Below are positions 29,301-42,353 of a stretch of DNA of 64,000 nt, in pieces. The notes under the pieces are model-generated. The model was not told the origin of the DNA. It searched no databases and saw only the letters and a program-made list of their open reading frames with translations. The DNA lies in NCBI RefSeq assembly GCF_949628265.1, contig NC_088790.1:13520545-13584544 (forward strand), given 5' to 3'. Made by a program: the position numbers and the translations under genes. This DNA comes from Cloeon dipterum (lineage: Eukaryota; Arthropoda; Insecta; Ephemeroptera; Baetidae). Positions within the stretch are counted from its first letter, which is position 1. Each line of letters begins with the position of its first letter.

Positions 29301-32300
29301 GGGCGTATTATTTGCTGGAATGTGGAGCACCCACTCCTCGCTTTCATTCACGAAGGAGAAAAATTCTGGATAATTGTGGCCCAGCACGTGACGTCTTTAA
29401 CGATAATTATCTACCAGACAGCTAAATTATGTGCTCTCCCAGCTGTTTGCTACGACATGACACGACAAATAAAATGCGGATTTGATTGCAAAATCAATAT
29501 GAGCGTACAACACAAAGCTTCTTGAACAGGAATACGCCTGTAAGCAGAAATCCTTTCCATTTTTAGACTGTCCCTCCATTTCCAGGACCATTGTCTGACT
29601 GTCTAAACAGTAGAGTTCCAATAAGTTTGACTCATTACGCAAAAAAACTTGCCATAAAATGTACCTTGCAGAACACGATTAAATGTAATATTCTTAGGAT
29701 TTTGAAAGGAATTCTGTAGCCTGGTGAATATCAGATTCGACCTAAACCTTCTAAAATCAGGGTCGCAAAATGCAGTTTACTTCTTGAGTTCACTGGATAT
29801 TATTTCCAGTTTGCTAATTTAATATCAAAAAATTTAGAATTGAACTGCCAGACCTTCTTTTTGTAGCTGGTGGGAGATAGTTTAGGGCAGATCACTTGAC
29901 CGAAATTGAGGAGAAGGGGAATCATACAGCAACATTTTACAAAATATCTATAATCATTTAAATAACAAACCTACGTTTAAAAAAATACTTATTATCATTT
30001 TTGTGAAGGAAGGAGTGAAAACAGCGGTGTAAATAATCAAGTACACAAGTTTTCGAGCAATTCTGATTTCCAAACTTATTTGTGCAATGTATATTTGACT
30101 TCAATGAAAAATAAATAAAGAAAGTAACAGTAAAATTAAATGACAACTGGGAAACATCACCCAAAGAGAGCAGCTGAGGTGCGAAATGCTCTAGTAAACG
30201 CACAAATAGCGGCAAGAAACGTGCCTGTTGCATAAATCGCACACGCTGCCGCACAAATGTGCACCTGGACGAGCGTCATCAACAATCCTCAGCAGCAAAC
30301 AAATCGCTTTCACTCTCTCAACGACCAGAAGTCGTCAGCCTTGGCGAAATTCACTTGTGTTGAGAGAGAACACGCCAATTTAACAACAAATGCGCTCAAC
30401 GAGCGCAAAAACTCGACCGCGACGAAAGGACGCTGCTGCCAAACATGGGCATTGGAATGACGCGCAGAAAAATTATGATTCCGTCCAAACAATTTTTTTT
30501 CTGCGCAAATATGCATCGACTTACATGTTTCCCATTTGTGCAAAACGTCTCCCGCTACAGAAACTGAGCCCGCGCGCGCTTTCGATGGATGACACATGCA
30601 CTGGCTTGGCTCACATAAAAATGCGCTGGCCGAGTGACCTCACTCACTCTGGCACGCACTCCAGCCTACGACTAAACTTGAACAATTTTTCGATTCCCCC
30701 GCAACGCTGCCTGAGTGGAAGTGGAATCAACAAGGGCGTTCGTTTCTTTCTTTGTTTGCATTCGATTTCACGGTTTGGAAAACGGGAGAATGATAAATAT
30801 TTTAGCGCATTACTTACCCTAGGCTGTTGAGACTAGTGACAGAGCCGAGCATCACGTTCCACTTGTTGATGATCTCATCAGAGCCATTAATCCCGCATCC
30901 AAACTCAGCCAGCTGCGAGATGCTCACATTTCTGGAATTCAATTGAGTTCCAGGCATACCATAAATAGTTGTTCTAATTGACACTCATTCATGAAATACT
31001 CTCAAGTTGCATTCTAATTTAAATCAATATAAACATGATTATTGCTCAGGGCAAAAAATGTATAAATAAAGCTGTTACTATTTCGCAGATACTAAATTGT
31101 TATCAAGGAAAAGATGTAATTTGATTACCGTGAACTTTCTTCAAAATCCAACATCAGATCATCAGAGGTAATACTTTCGCAGGGCGACAAGGTGCCCGTC
31201 GAATTTGAGCGCATTCTACGCGGCGTTGAGTTCACGGTTCGGACAGGACTAGCTTGTGCCTCGCGACCACCTTCTTCGCACCCAACTGCAAATTCCATTA
31301 TAAATATTATCAAGGATCCAAACCGTTAACTGTCATGAAGAAAGAATTCAATGTAGATTGGTGGAATGATATTGAGCAAATAATTGAACTGTGCATATTA
31401 AAATTAAAATCTGAATAAAGAATTTCCATTATATTATGTCAGTAGTAAAATTTTCTTAACCAAACAATTGCATGAGCATCATCATGAAACTTCCCAATGC
31501 AAATTCACATCAGAAAAATACTGTTTTCCAATACTTTTTATTAAATTATTATATTCCAATATAACCCCCAATGAAAATTGATTCATAGAAAAAAAGACCA
31601 GTTATGTAGATGTTGAAACTAAATTACTAGATGCAGTGAAATATTTAGGCTCTACGGCAAGTTTTGAAATAATTCTAGTATATCTGCACATTTTTGAAAA
31701 TATTAATGCTGGCTATACAATTTAATAAAAAGTCATTCCATCTTCAGGTTTTTTTCTAATATTTAAAATAATAATAATATATAATTCCACGGAAATAAAT
31801 AGTCTGCATGAGCCCACCTTGAATAGATGGTGGTGCGTCTTGGACCAAGGTAGACAGATCTTGCGGAGGAGTTTCTTCATTGGCGACAGACTCCTCAATA
31901 TTGTAAGTCTGCTCATCTCCATTGAGCGTGATTTCGCCCATAAAAGTTGTGTCATCCTTGTTGTACTGCGCGTCAGTCTCTTCACCATCTCCCTGCTCCT
32001 CCTCATGCTCACCATCGTCCTCGATGTACTCTGTGTCGTCGTAGTTGTTGTCGTCAAAAGTCAGTCCAGGCTGGTCGGCGATCTCATCGTCGATCAGGAA
32101 ATTATCGTCAGAGCCATTGGACAACTGCGACAAGCTGGAACCCGACTTCTTCTTTTTCTTTTTGTCGTTCAGCTCTGACGACGTGCTGGAAATGCTGCTG
32201 ACCAAGCTGTCTGCGGACTTGTCTGTGACGTTGTCCGGAAACTCGATCTGCTGCTCTTCAATGCCCTCGCTGTAGCTGCCAGTAGAGGAGACCTCGTCGG

Positions 32301-35300
32301 CGGCTGTCTCGCTCCACGCGGGAATTGGGAAGGCAGGCGGTGCTTTTTCTGAGGAGTTCTCGTCGATGCACGCCTTTTCCTGTCTCTCTTCCTCGTCCAG
32401 GTCCTCTGAGATTGCAGTCGGCGCGCGAAGCTCATATCTAAATTAGCGGATTGTTCATGAGTAGGGCTGCGATATTTTAATTAACTATCATTGACTATTT
32501 TGGTTGGTACTTTGCCCTTAAGAATAGTTGTTTTCAGTTTACTTTGAGGAATGAAATTAATACTAAATATGTTGCAAGACCTTTATTCTTGAACCTTGAT
32601 TTAATTTTTATTGCTAGCCAGAAAAATATTTTTGCTACCAGTTTCACGATTTGTCCTAGTTCAAAGTGTTGAATATTTATGTTTGTTTTCTTCAGTAAAA
32701 AATTTAGACGATTTTCATGGGAAATTTTGGTTCATGGTTGAGAAAACTACTCCTGCTCTTAAATGAAAAAAAGTTATTAATTTCATGCAACATGAGAGGC
32801 ATACAAATGAACGTTTTAAAATGAAGTTTTAAGCTTTTTTAATGTTTCCTTGAATGTAACCAAGTGAGAAATAATATAAATATATACAACTTGATCCTGC
32901 TCAAAATTAATTTTGATATTTAGTTGGGATGCTGAGAATTTTAAGATAATAATCAATTTACAATTTCTGATTAAAAACGCGGGCCAAATTTTTGGGTTAT
33001 GGGGTTGTAAATAAATTCCAATGATTTCCCTATCCAGTTTTTTAAGTTGCACATATTGTCAATGTAGTGCATTTGAAATAATCCATTATCTGAGAGTTAA
33101 AATGTTCAGGGTACACTACTCTTCAAGTTAATTGGTCATCTGTCGTTTAAATTTAAAATTAAACTGTTGTCTGGTGGCAATTTATTGAGATGAAATTCCC
33201 ACCAAGCAGAAGACAAAACACAAATAATTCATCCTTACCGCTCTATGCGCAAGTCGGTGGGCGAATCGTCTGTGACACTGAGGGTGCCGATGCCAGAGGA
33301 GGCCGATTTTCCTGAGCCAGGCGAAGAGTCAGAGCTCTGGTTAGCCACCATTATGTTGGCTTCGGTCTTGGCCGACTTGGTGCTCTGCGGCCGCAAGACG
33401 GGCTTTACCACCACGGGTTTGGCGATGGCGGCACCATTCTTCTTGCCGGCGGTCGGTTGCTTCAGACCCGGCTTGGAGCCGCTTGCTTTTGGCCCCGGCA
33501 GCCGCGACTTAACAAGCTTTGGTTTTGGTAACTGCGACGTCGGCAGCGGCTTCTGGGCCGGTGCGGTCACTGCTAAGGTTGACCTGTTGTTCTCCTCGAG
33601 CAGGGGGGCCTGCTCGTAGTTTTCCGTCGAGGAGACAGGGTTGCAGTTTCCGTCGATGCGCTCCGGCGACACAATCTGCGGACGTTGCAAGCAGGCTGCA
33701 TTATTTCTTGAGCGGGGAATTTTACTTTTGACCGGCATGCTCGGTGCAATTGCTTAAAGTGATATTTGTTTCGGCTTATCAGTGCTGCAGACTGATGATA
33801 GCACGCTATCAACTTTTACTGTTGCGATTCGCCCCCAAACTTTCAGGTTTTGAGGCCTGGGTTTGTCAGAATTTGACAACAGCTCTCTTTATAGATAGCC
33901 AGTCATTAAAAAAATGGAAACTATGCTCAAACATTCAAAATCAATTTTTGAGATTACTTCTTAATAACACTTGCTACATACAAACAAATTTGAGTTTATA
34001 GTTCTGTAGTCTGTACTTGACACTGATACAATGAGATAGCAATTTGCATAAGGCATTGAAGACGACGAGGACAAGTTGAGCAGCAGCCATATTCCCTATT
34101 CTTTTAAATCAATATTACAGCCCAATTGCTGATCTGATTTAATTTTCTGAAGGTGCTCAAAAAATATTTTTTTGGAACATGCATGGGATGAAACTTTGTA
34201 TGTAACAACAACAAAATAAGAGGCAATCAATCACCTGTGCATTAATATTATTGAGGACGGCGGTTGCCCGCGGACTAAGTTGGAATCCGAATCGGTTGGC
34301 TACTGGATTCTTGGGTTTTGGCTCCGTGGGAGGCGTAGGTGGCACGTGGTTTGGTGAGCAATGGTACGAGGAGGCTGACACCGGCGCCGCCGTCGGCGCC
34401 GATGCCATGTCAGGGGCAGCGCGGCGCCGGAATCCGAATGCAGTGAGCTGCATTGAAGCGGCGTTCGCCACCCTGCTGTAGGGAGTTTTTCGAGGCTGCG
34501 GAACGTTGCAAGCTCGATCGGCCTGGAAAAATAGAATCACAATCAATTCTGATATGTATATGCGTAAATAACTTAATTTTTAATGAATATATTTCTTGTG
34601 CAAGCCTGTATATTTCTTTAACTGATACCAAACCGAAAAAATTAATATATTTCGAAATAGTTTCAGCTATAGGGTTGAAACACAAAATTTTCCAGAAGAA
34701 AGCAGACTGATATCGATTTGAGCAACGCAAGCGTACTAAAAGGAGCAAGGCAATTTACTTTGGCGGCGGCGGGAAGGGCACGAGATGGAAAGCCCAACAC
34801 TGGAGGCGTCCGCTTTAAACGGCAATATGCATGACAATGAGGGCGCAAAGGACAATCAGAGGGTCGGGAAAACAGGCCAGCGTTACTTATGCACGCGTTC
34901 AAAGATGAATTATACTTAATTGAATCAAAGTGCTAGTCTAGATTCATGTCGTTGTCATCATGTCAAGTTCTGTTCAGCCGAAATGTGACGCAGGATTTAA
35001 AAGATTCTAATTAGAAAAGACATTCTCTCCAGTGTTTACTCGCGCGCACACAGCGACAAAAGGAGGGAAAGCGCAGAGGACGTGGTCGTGCCCACTGTTT
35101 GATAACAAAGTGTTCACTTGTGTTAATTAGACCCCCATTGAAGAATTATTTTATTTCTTTTTTCGCTGATTACCTTTCCAAATAATAAAGGTAAGACAAG
35201 TGTGGAGAATTCTGAGGATATAACTGATTTTGGAACATGAAGTAATATTATTTCCGCTCTTATAATGAATTATTAACAAGATCGCTGTACTACCTGAGTG

Positions 35301-35989
35301 ATTGAAAATCCTAGCAGAAAATTTGATAACACAGCGCCCTTTCGTGCTGCCCCTCTAAGCACATCCGGAATACAACGAGAATTCGCCATTTTGGAGTAGT
35401 TTAGATACATGTCACGATATTTTTTTTTTTAAATTCCAGAAATCGAATCCTAAAGTTCAATTGTAAACTATGTCATAGCTCACATTCCTAATTGTAAGTA
35501 GCACACCATGATGAGATAGTTAAAAAATATTTGTGTATCTTCGTGTTGTTTATGACACCGGATTAATGAGCACCACAAAAAACTTGCTTAATATTATAAA
35601 AAATGCTGCTTTCAACTAAGCCCAGATTATTCCCAGTAAAGGATCAAAACTTTTCTAAGGAAAACAAATTAAGCCCCTACACTATAAAACATTATTTACC
35701 GCACATAAAAATTGCAAGCGAAACAGCAATGCCTCGATTTCCCAGCAAAGTCGAGATAAATAATCGGGGCGCAAACAAACCACTCGTTCCGCGGGTAAAA
35801 CGGATTAGGTGCTCTCAAATCGGTCCTGGAACGGCGAATTGCGCGTCCACGACATTACAGGGCGGACGCAATGGCGCACCGAGGGTGACCTTCTCGGCGG
35901 AGGCGGCCTGGAGGGTGGATTGGTTTCTCGGTGGGCAGCCTACTTACGTTGGCGGCCGCCGTGGCCAGCAGCACGCTCGTGTAGTCCAT
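23391..35989 (-). CDS. CCSER/FAM190-like serine-rich coiled-coil protein
   Basis: Eleven exons join in phase to 798 residues: 35989-35948, 34522-34235, 33675-33239, 32437-31818, 31285-31129, 30931-30818, 25834-25579, 25516-25412, 25212-25072, 25016-24946 and 23556-23391. Order of regions: a short N-terminus, a basic Pro/Lys/Ser-rich part, a very acidic Ser-rich part with a KKKKKK run, a DDLMLDFEE motif, then a C-terminal helix (SLKTDLLKLKRTL) and a leucine-rich coiled coil (RRQVIFLKQQLSEKDRTISL), followed by ATQTER. The acidic DLML motif, the LLKLKR helix, the 'KDxxIxLL' coiled coil and the length (about 800-900 aa) fit vertebrate CCSER1/2 as I remember them; CCSER2 binds and bundles microtubules. 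This rests on memory, not a search. Exon 3 could instead start at its own ATG (33738). Introns 34234-33676, 33238-32438, 31817-31286, 30817-25835 (5 kb, with GC-rich islets) and 24945-23557 hold nothing else recognised. Confidence 0.7.
25835..30817. other. 5-kb intron of the CCSER-like gene with three GC-rich islets
   Basis: Within AT-rich intron sequence there are CpG-rich patches at about 27600-27990, 28800-29300 and 30200-30720. They have open frames on both strands but no recognised protein. A CACGTG E-box overlaps a CRE-like TGACGTC at 29385-29395. They could be internal promoters for a shorter, coiled-coil-only isoform or enhancers; the sequence does not decide. Confidence 0.35.
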
Positions 35990-36400
35990 GGCCGCCGGGG
36001 CAGGGCGCTCAGGGTTCCTTTCGCAGCAGCGGCCACAAGCTCCGACACTCGCAGTTTCGGTTTCTCGGGCCAGTTGATCACGTGACCCCGACACCCTCGT
36101 CCAGGTGGATCAATAGCGGGCGGACGAGGGCGCAGAATCGTGCGAGCGAGCTTGGTGGTGCGCAGCCCGCCCGCTCCGATCTATACCTCGCGAAAAGCGT
36201 GTGTCAGCGTGTGAGTGCACGTTACAGAAGCTCCAGCCTGCCAGCCAGGCAGCAGCAGCGGCGGGCGGATGACGCAAACCGAACAGTCCGATTGCAGTCG
36301 CCGCCGCACTCGATGGCGATGACGATAATTGGTCGCCGTCAGACAAACAGGGGACTGCAGCCGAGCGGAACGGGGGACAAGACTTTTATGATTTGCAATT
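35990..36400 (-). promoter_or_regulatory. GC-rich promoter region of the CCSER-like gene
   Basis: CpG-rich DNA directly upstream of the first coding exon (ATG at 35989). It contains TCACGTGA (36078-36085), an E-box palindrome about 90 bp from the start codon. No TATA box was seen. Open frames here are attributed to GC content. Confidence 0.4.
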
Positions 36401-39400
36401 TGAATTGAGCACGATATATCAATGCAGAAAGTGGCACGAAAGGCTCGTTGGTTCGCGAATTAAGTTTTCAAGCTGATCAATTTCACCTAATGATTCCTAA
36501 TAAAACGATGGAAGATTCAGCTGAGGCATACTGGCGATTGCAAATTTAAATATTCCCAACCATAAACCTATCGCTTTCATAGGGCAACATTGTCAATATT
36601 ACTTGATCCTACTTCTGTGCATTTTTTAATGACAAATACGATCAACTTCAAGTGGATCTTTATAGGCCAAATTAACAAAAATTTTAATTGTTGGTTATAA
36701 TAAGTGATTCATTGAATTTTTTTATTATGAAATCTAGCAACTATTCATCTAATACAATGTGAAATAACTTAATCAGGGCCGGATAAAGTTATATATCAGA
36801 TTTAGCCCGATTTATCAATAAAATTACCAGCTTTTATATTTTTTCTCCTAATGTCACGGTATACACAACGGATTGCGAATTATGAGGCAAATTTCCCCAT
36901 ATATTTAGTTGGGTTGGGAGACAGTGCTCGTAGTTTGATTAGCTATGCAAACTGTAGAGCCGCAATTTCTCGGAAATTTGAACGGCACACCGTGGGCAAC
37001 GACAACTTCATAACTTTTACACAGTTCTTTTTTGGGTAAAAGGAAAAAAGATTTTTCAGAATTTTTAGGAGCGTTATCCACTTTTCATCAAATAATTGAA
37101 AAAACACAAATATTGACAAAGTAACTGTTTTTCTTTCCAGAGAATTTTAAAATAGATCCGAAGCACTGATTTTTTCTAGCAATTAATGCTGAATAGAAGC
37201 ATTGACTCTCATATCAGAGTGGAAGTCTCTAGAATTATGGATATTAATAATGACGTCAAACTCGCAATAAATTATGAAAATTTGTTTTGCACTTCACAAT
37301 TTTGTTCCTCTCACCCCATAAAACAAAGGCAATAACAAATCGCTGTTTTAATAGCTCTATATCACAGACTTTTAATGCAGTTGAAATTTTGCTTCAGACC
37401 ATTACACGATAAAATGCGCAGCGATTTATCCCCAAAGTGCTGCTTGTACTCACTCTCAGCTTCTTAAATCTGACGTCACGTTCATAGAGCAAGCACCGCT
37501 TAAGGATCGATAGCGGCGGAGAAAACGGCCCGAAATGTCCGGAAGTTAGAAGGGACACGTCGTTAAACAGGCGACGACTGACTGAATAATAAGTCGGACC
37601 GCGAGACAAATGTATATGAGGGCAACGCGATTGATTGATCAGCCAGGAGCACCAAGGTGGTGGCGCAAGACCACAGGTGAGGCTATTAGGTGCCGTCCGC
37701 GAGAAGAAAGCATCGGATGAAGAGGTTACAGATTTAGCTTGTGTGTGAAAACTGAGGCAACCAGTTATGACATCGGTGGTGGTCGCGATTCTCAAGTTTT
37801 GTGCCGCAACCATACGCTAAATTTAGAGACTTAAAGTGACACTCATGGATTTCTTAATGACACCAAAGGTTGATTGACAAGTGATTTTTTCGATTAAATG
37901 TTAAATGTAAAATAAATTAATCCATACAAGGTTCAGATTTTACTTTTTCGCATAATAGAGATGCCAAAATGTTTTTTTTTCATTTGGTACCAAAAGTCAA
38001 TATAATAAATTTAAAAAAAACTCCTAATTTTTATAGCTAAAATAACCAAAATATTTATATAATATTACCAATATTACTGTAAGTCTAATTTTGAATTTTC
38101 CAGACATACAATTTTAAAATGAAAAAATCTTCCAACTTTATCAAATATAAAATGTTCCACGCACTGCTGCTACCTGTCAGCTCAATAAAGGCGTGACGTC
38201 AAATAATTAATATAAACTTCCTAATTTAAAATACTAAAAGCCGTTCAGGAAACTACGATTTACGACTTTCAAGCAGAAAATCGTACCAGAACGGAATAAT
38301 TCGCGAACCAACTAGACTCGTGCTGTGAAACGGGAGATGCGAATGATAAAAATGTGCATCTCGTGCGAGCGATTCGGTGCCACGTGCGTCTGCATGTGCA
38401 AAAGCAGAGATTTGAAATGTAAATCGCAAACCTTGGCGTGGAACGAACGAACAGTGAGGAAAGCGGCGAGTTCACGGAGCGTGTGCAACTAACTAAAAGC
38501 CAAAGAGAAGAGTCACCACCTTTGCTGTTGCTGCTGCCGAGAGAAATGAGCGAATTTACAAATAAGGCGGCGATCTTTCCATCCTTATTTGGCAAACGCG
38601 CCGACAACATGTGTGCGCGAGAGAGTTTCAAAATCTCGATGGAAAGCCGGAAGGCTGAATGCTGGCCGTATGACTCGCTCAATGGACCGGGAGGATGCGG
38701 GGGGGGCCTTTGACTTTGTCTCGCCGCTCGTAAACGCGTTTTATGCCTACACTTTTCGCTCATTGCGACGTGGTGGGAATGCTAAAAGCGCTCTTGGTGA
38801 TCCTCACAGACGGTATTGTTTCTGCGAAAATTATAGGACACCCGCCAAATGGTACTCTAGCGTCCAACTTTGAGTGCCGACGGCCAAATTTTTGTCCCCG
38901 ACGGCCGCAGGTCCAAATTTTAATCTCGAATGTGAAGATAGCAATGGATTTTAAATCATTTATTGTCATAGAGCGTGGGCAAAAGTTTAACATTTGGTAC
39001 TCGTTGATAGTAACTTTCCCTTTGTAAAAATAACTATATGTATATGTTTTTAGCAAAGTAAACTCTGTTCTAACCGATTACGCAACACATTGAATTCCAA
39101 GATGTGTATTAGGTCAAGGAAGAATTACGACAGGATTCGCACAATTATCCGTCTGTTTTTCCCACGGCCGGCTTTCCCGAAAAAACCAAGCATCGTCCGT
39201 TTTTCTTCAAGACAAGTATTGTTTAAATCCATGATAAAATACCGATTATGTGCTGGTCAAAAGCTCACGATCTTTTTTTAGCAGACTAAAATCTTTTGTA
39301 AAATACAAACAAACCAAGGAATTTTATAAACAGAGAAAATCATATTCATCTGCCTTTTGAATTTTTAGTGATGCAAATTTTCTGCATGTTCTCTTCAAAC

Positions 39401-41300
39401 TTAATACATAGAACACGTGTCCCATCGTAATTTACAATTGCCTAAACACGCCCACAAGTTGACATCTCATGTTAAACGATTTAAATTTCGTAATCCGGCA
39501 ACACCGTCTCTAGACAATTGCCATTGTTATTCGGTAGGTGTGCTAATTGAGACAGTTTGTAGCGTTTGTGTGCTGTCGCGCGGAGGTTAGATCGTGTCTT
39601 CATTTGAATAAATAGAAATCTGAGGGCTCGCGTGCCACATTTGAATAACCATTCCTAGTCGGGCGCACCACGCAAGTCGGAAAACGCCACTTCATACTTT
39701 TCCCAGCTGCCTATTGCGCCACTGACTGTGTAATATGTGTGCGACCCTCGGCGAATTGGATTAACCTTTAGCAGGGGATAATCCCTTGTTTTCTCACAGA
39801 TGCGAAAGTCGTAAATAATACTCTTAAAGAGTAATAATTGCAGACATTTGTTATTGGATGATTTTCCCACCGACAGACCAAGCTGAATTCGGCTAGCGGG
39901 CAAACGGAAAGTCAGAAAAGGACGCCGGCCTTGCGGCGCTTTGAATGTTGGTTAAACAGACGATATAAGTGTGCACTTGTGAGTTGTGACATATTGTATC
40001 AAAACAAAACCAATAAAGTTGTCATTGTGACGAAGGTAAACAAGGGGTTTCTTCTTAACTCTCACAATTTGATTTCCAACGCAGAAAATATTTTATTATT
40101 GCTAATTGTAGAACCTTTCGTAACACCAAAGTAAGTATTTAATTATTTTCTGTAGAGACAGCGGGTGATGAAGAAGATTAGTTAATTTCAAAGAGCTTTT
40201 TGCTGTGAACTGATGCAAATTTTCAGTATTCAGCACTCAGCCCTTTGCGCACGTTTGCAGACTGAACTAGCTTGCAGAAAGTTAGCTAAAGGACCGAACA
40301 ATGACAGAATTTCAAGCAACCGCTGCAGAGCAAACACGATTTTGTATGAGCAGGAGCGAGCAAGCCCGCGGATAAATTAATTCAGCGGCTCTGTGCCAAA
40401 CTGCTGGCTGAATGCTGCATCCTGTATTTCCCAGCGAAAGGAGTTATGTAATGCTGCCTTTTATATCGTGTAATACTTCCAGAATAGGGTTTGCTTTCGT
40501 AAGCTTATTTATCGGGTCTTCATGAAATTGTAATTTAATGAGTCGCTTTTTTCTTTAAATCAGATGATGTGTACGGAAAATTTTGAAAGCACGAGATAAA
40601 AATTTTAATTAATTTTGTGGTTCCGTTTTTAACGCTCTAGATTTTGGTTATCAAGTTCATTGTTTTCAATTGTGTAGCTATACAACAGGAAGAAAAGCTT
40701 GAATGAAGTCTACCTGTGAATGTTCACAAGGAGAGTATCTCGATATAAACCAGTTTTTGTAGCACATAAAGTCACCTTTATGCTTTGATTAAAATGAACC
40801 AGTTTTAGAAGTAAACTGCCTTGACCTTACTTGCTAAAATGTTGACCAAAAAGTTAGCCTTAATGTCAATTTCTAAAACAGGTACAGCACGTAGAGAAAT
40901 TTGCACATAGCATGATTTTAACCGAGGAGAATGAGATTTAAGAAAAATTAATCTTTTCAGTCACACAAAAAAGGACAGTGAGTTATGATGAGCATGAACA
41001 CCCGACCAGAATTGATCGATATCATCTAATGAAGTCAAGTTTGTCTAATACGTAGTTTTAACGGCTTAACTTAATCTGAGTTTCATCAGGCTAAATGTTG
41101 ATTTTTATTCCCATCACAAGATAGGAAATCAACCAATCCAAAAAGTGTCAGTTTGGTATGCCTGCGAATTTTCTATAATCTGAGGCTTCGATAGCAAAAA
41201 TTCAGGTTTTCAGCGAATAAATTCGATCCGCGTAGGTTAAATTTTTTGGAAACAGGATATCATGAATCCCTACAAAAATGTAAAAACCAGCTTCACTCAC
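36401..41300. other. Non-coding interval upstream of the CCSER-like gene
   Basis: AT-rich with GC-rich patches at about 37400-37800 and 38300-38800. If the exon at 41301-41462 is an alternative first exon of the CCSER-like gene, this interval is intronic. No exon with recognisable content was found in it. Confidence 0.45.
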
Positions 41301-41462
41301 CGGAATATCATTGGACAGACTTTCCATACTGGCAAAGGCGCTGTATATCTTGGACTTGCTTTTCTTCTTTTTCTTTTTGGCTGCTGGCTTGGCCGCCGAC
41401 TTGCTGTTGGACTGCTGCTGGGCCTTAACGGCGGCGGCCCTCTTAGACGTGCACCCGCCCAT
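41301..41462 (-). CDS. Lone first exon encoding an acylated, polybasic N-terminus (MGGC)
   Basis: ATG at 41462 opens 54 codons ending at a good donor (CCG, then GTGAGT) in phase 0. The peptide starts MGGCTSK: Gly2 with Ser6 fits N-myristoylation and Cys4 fits palmitoylation, followed by a Gln/Ala-rich stretch, a run of six lysines and SKSK, then SMESLSNDIP. This is the classic design for plasma-membrane anchoring. No downstream exon of its own was found. The next phase-0 acceptor on this strand that starts a clear coding exon is 34522 (exon 2 of the CCSER-like gene), so it may be an alternative 5' exon of that gene. It could equally belong to a gene whose other exons I cannot see. It is divergent from RpL24. 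Confidence 0.5.
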
Positions 41463-42289
41463 GGGTTACGTTCTCCGGGTGCTCTGCTGCGAACAAATAC
41501 AACATGTGCCAAGTAAGGCTTGGATTCGCCCCGCAAACCGCATTGATTCTGCCCACCGTGCAAGAGAAAAGGTGCATCTGCTGGTCCGTGCAAAAGCACT
41601 GATTCATCGCTGGGCAAACAACACAGAATGATAAAAAGCGAACAATAGATAAAAAGGTACACAAGAGGTGTGCCTCGAAAATATATGCTAATGAGAGAGA
41701 GGCGAGGTGACAACAGCGGATGCTGCGTGAAATCTTTCCAGCCCGCAAATGCGTATAGAGCAACACAGATGCAAATTCGTAATTTTGCAAAAAAAGGTTG
41801 CCTTGCGTAGGTGTTCTCAGTTTCTCGCTCACGGGAAAAATAAAATTGCACCACATCTCTCTCGCTCCGGAGCAGCATAGCGTAGAAAGAGACAGGTGTG
41901 TGCGTTTGTGACATTTTTCACACGCACCGCTGATTTCAGCTGATCGGGATGCACCAGCTTTATGCATATTATCTCCGCAGTGCATGCAAATTAAACACCC
42001 CTACAACACTACTCACCTCCGCACATAGGCTCACGATATCGGCATAACGAAATTGTTTCCCGCCCTCAGCGTGCTCGGCACAGGCACTGTCTGGTCATGC
42101 GAATTTCAGCTGCCGAGAGCAATTTGCGGACACTTCACACGAATGTTTATACTTGCACCACTGCTAGTAGTGCTAGTCAGTCGCGGATGAAGAATAATCT
42201 TCAAGAATTTTCCATAGTTCACAATTCACCCGCAAGACACCTGCTTTTCGGCCCGTAAGGTTGGCGGCGTTACGCTCGCGACATGCAGA

Positions 42290-42304
42290 GCCCTCTTTCC
42301 GCAA
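42290..42304 (+). promoter_or_regulatory. TOP/TCT-type transcription start of RpL24
   Basis: The pyrimidine run CCCTCTTTCC, 50-60 bp upstream of the start codon, matches the TCT initiator/5'TOP tract that marks ribosomal-protein genes in animals. mRNAs starting there are usually under TOR-dependent translation control. The exact start base is inferred. Confidence 0.6.
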
Positions 42305-42353
42305 CTCTAATAATCTATCTTTGTTTGAGACTGGCACTGAATCAAGCAGCAAC

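Noticed and set aside
35603-36408. Plus-strand frames of 160 and 199 codons near 36 kb
   Set aside because: They lie antisense to the first exon and promoter of the CCSER-like gene in CpG-rich DNA and show no recognisable domain.
39655-39903. 82-codon minus-strand frame of moderate GC
   Set aside because: No motif, no convincing acceptor or donor, and no link to the neighbouring genes.
41443-41985. Minus-strand frame of 180 codons upstream of the MGGC exon
   Set aside because: It overlaps the start of the MGGC exon in another frame, has scattered Cys/His/Leu composition and no domain; chance frame.
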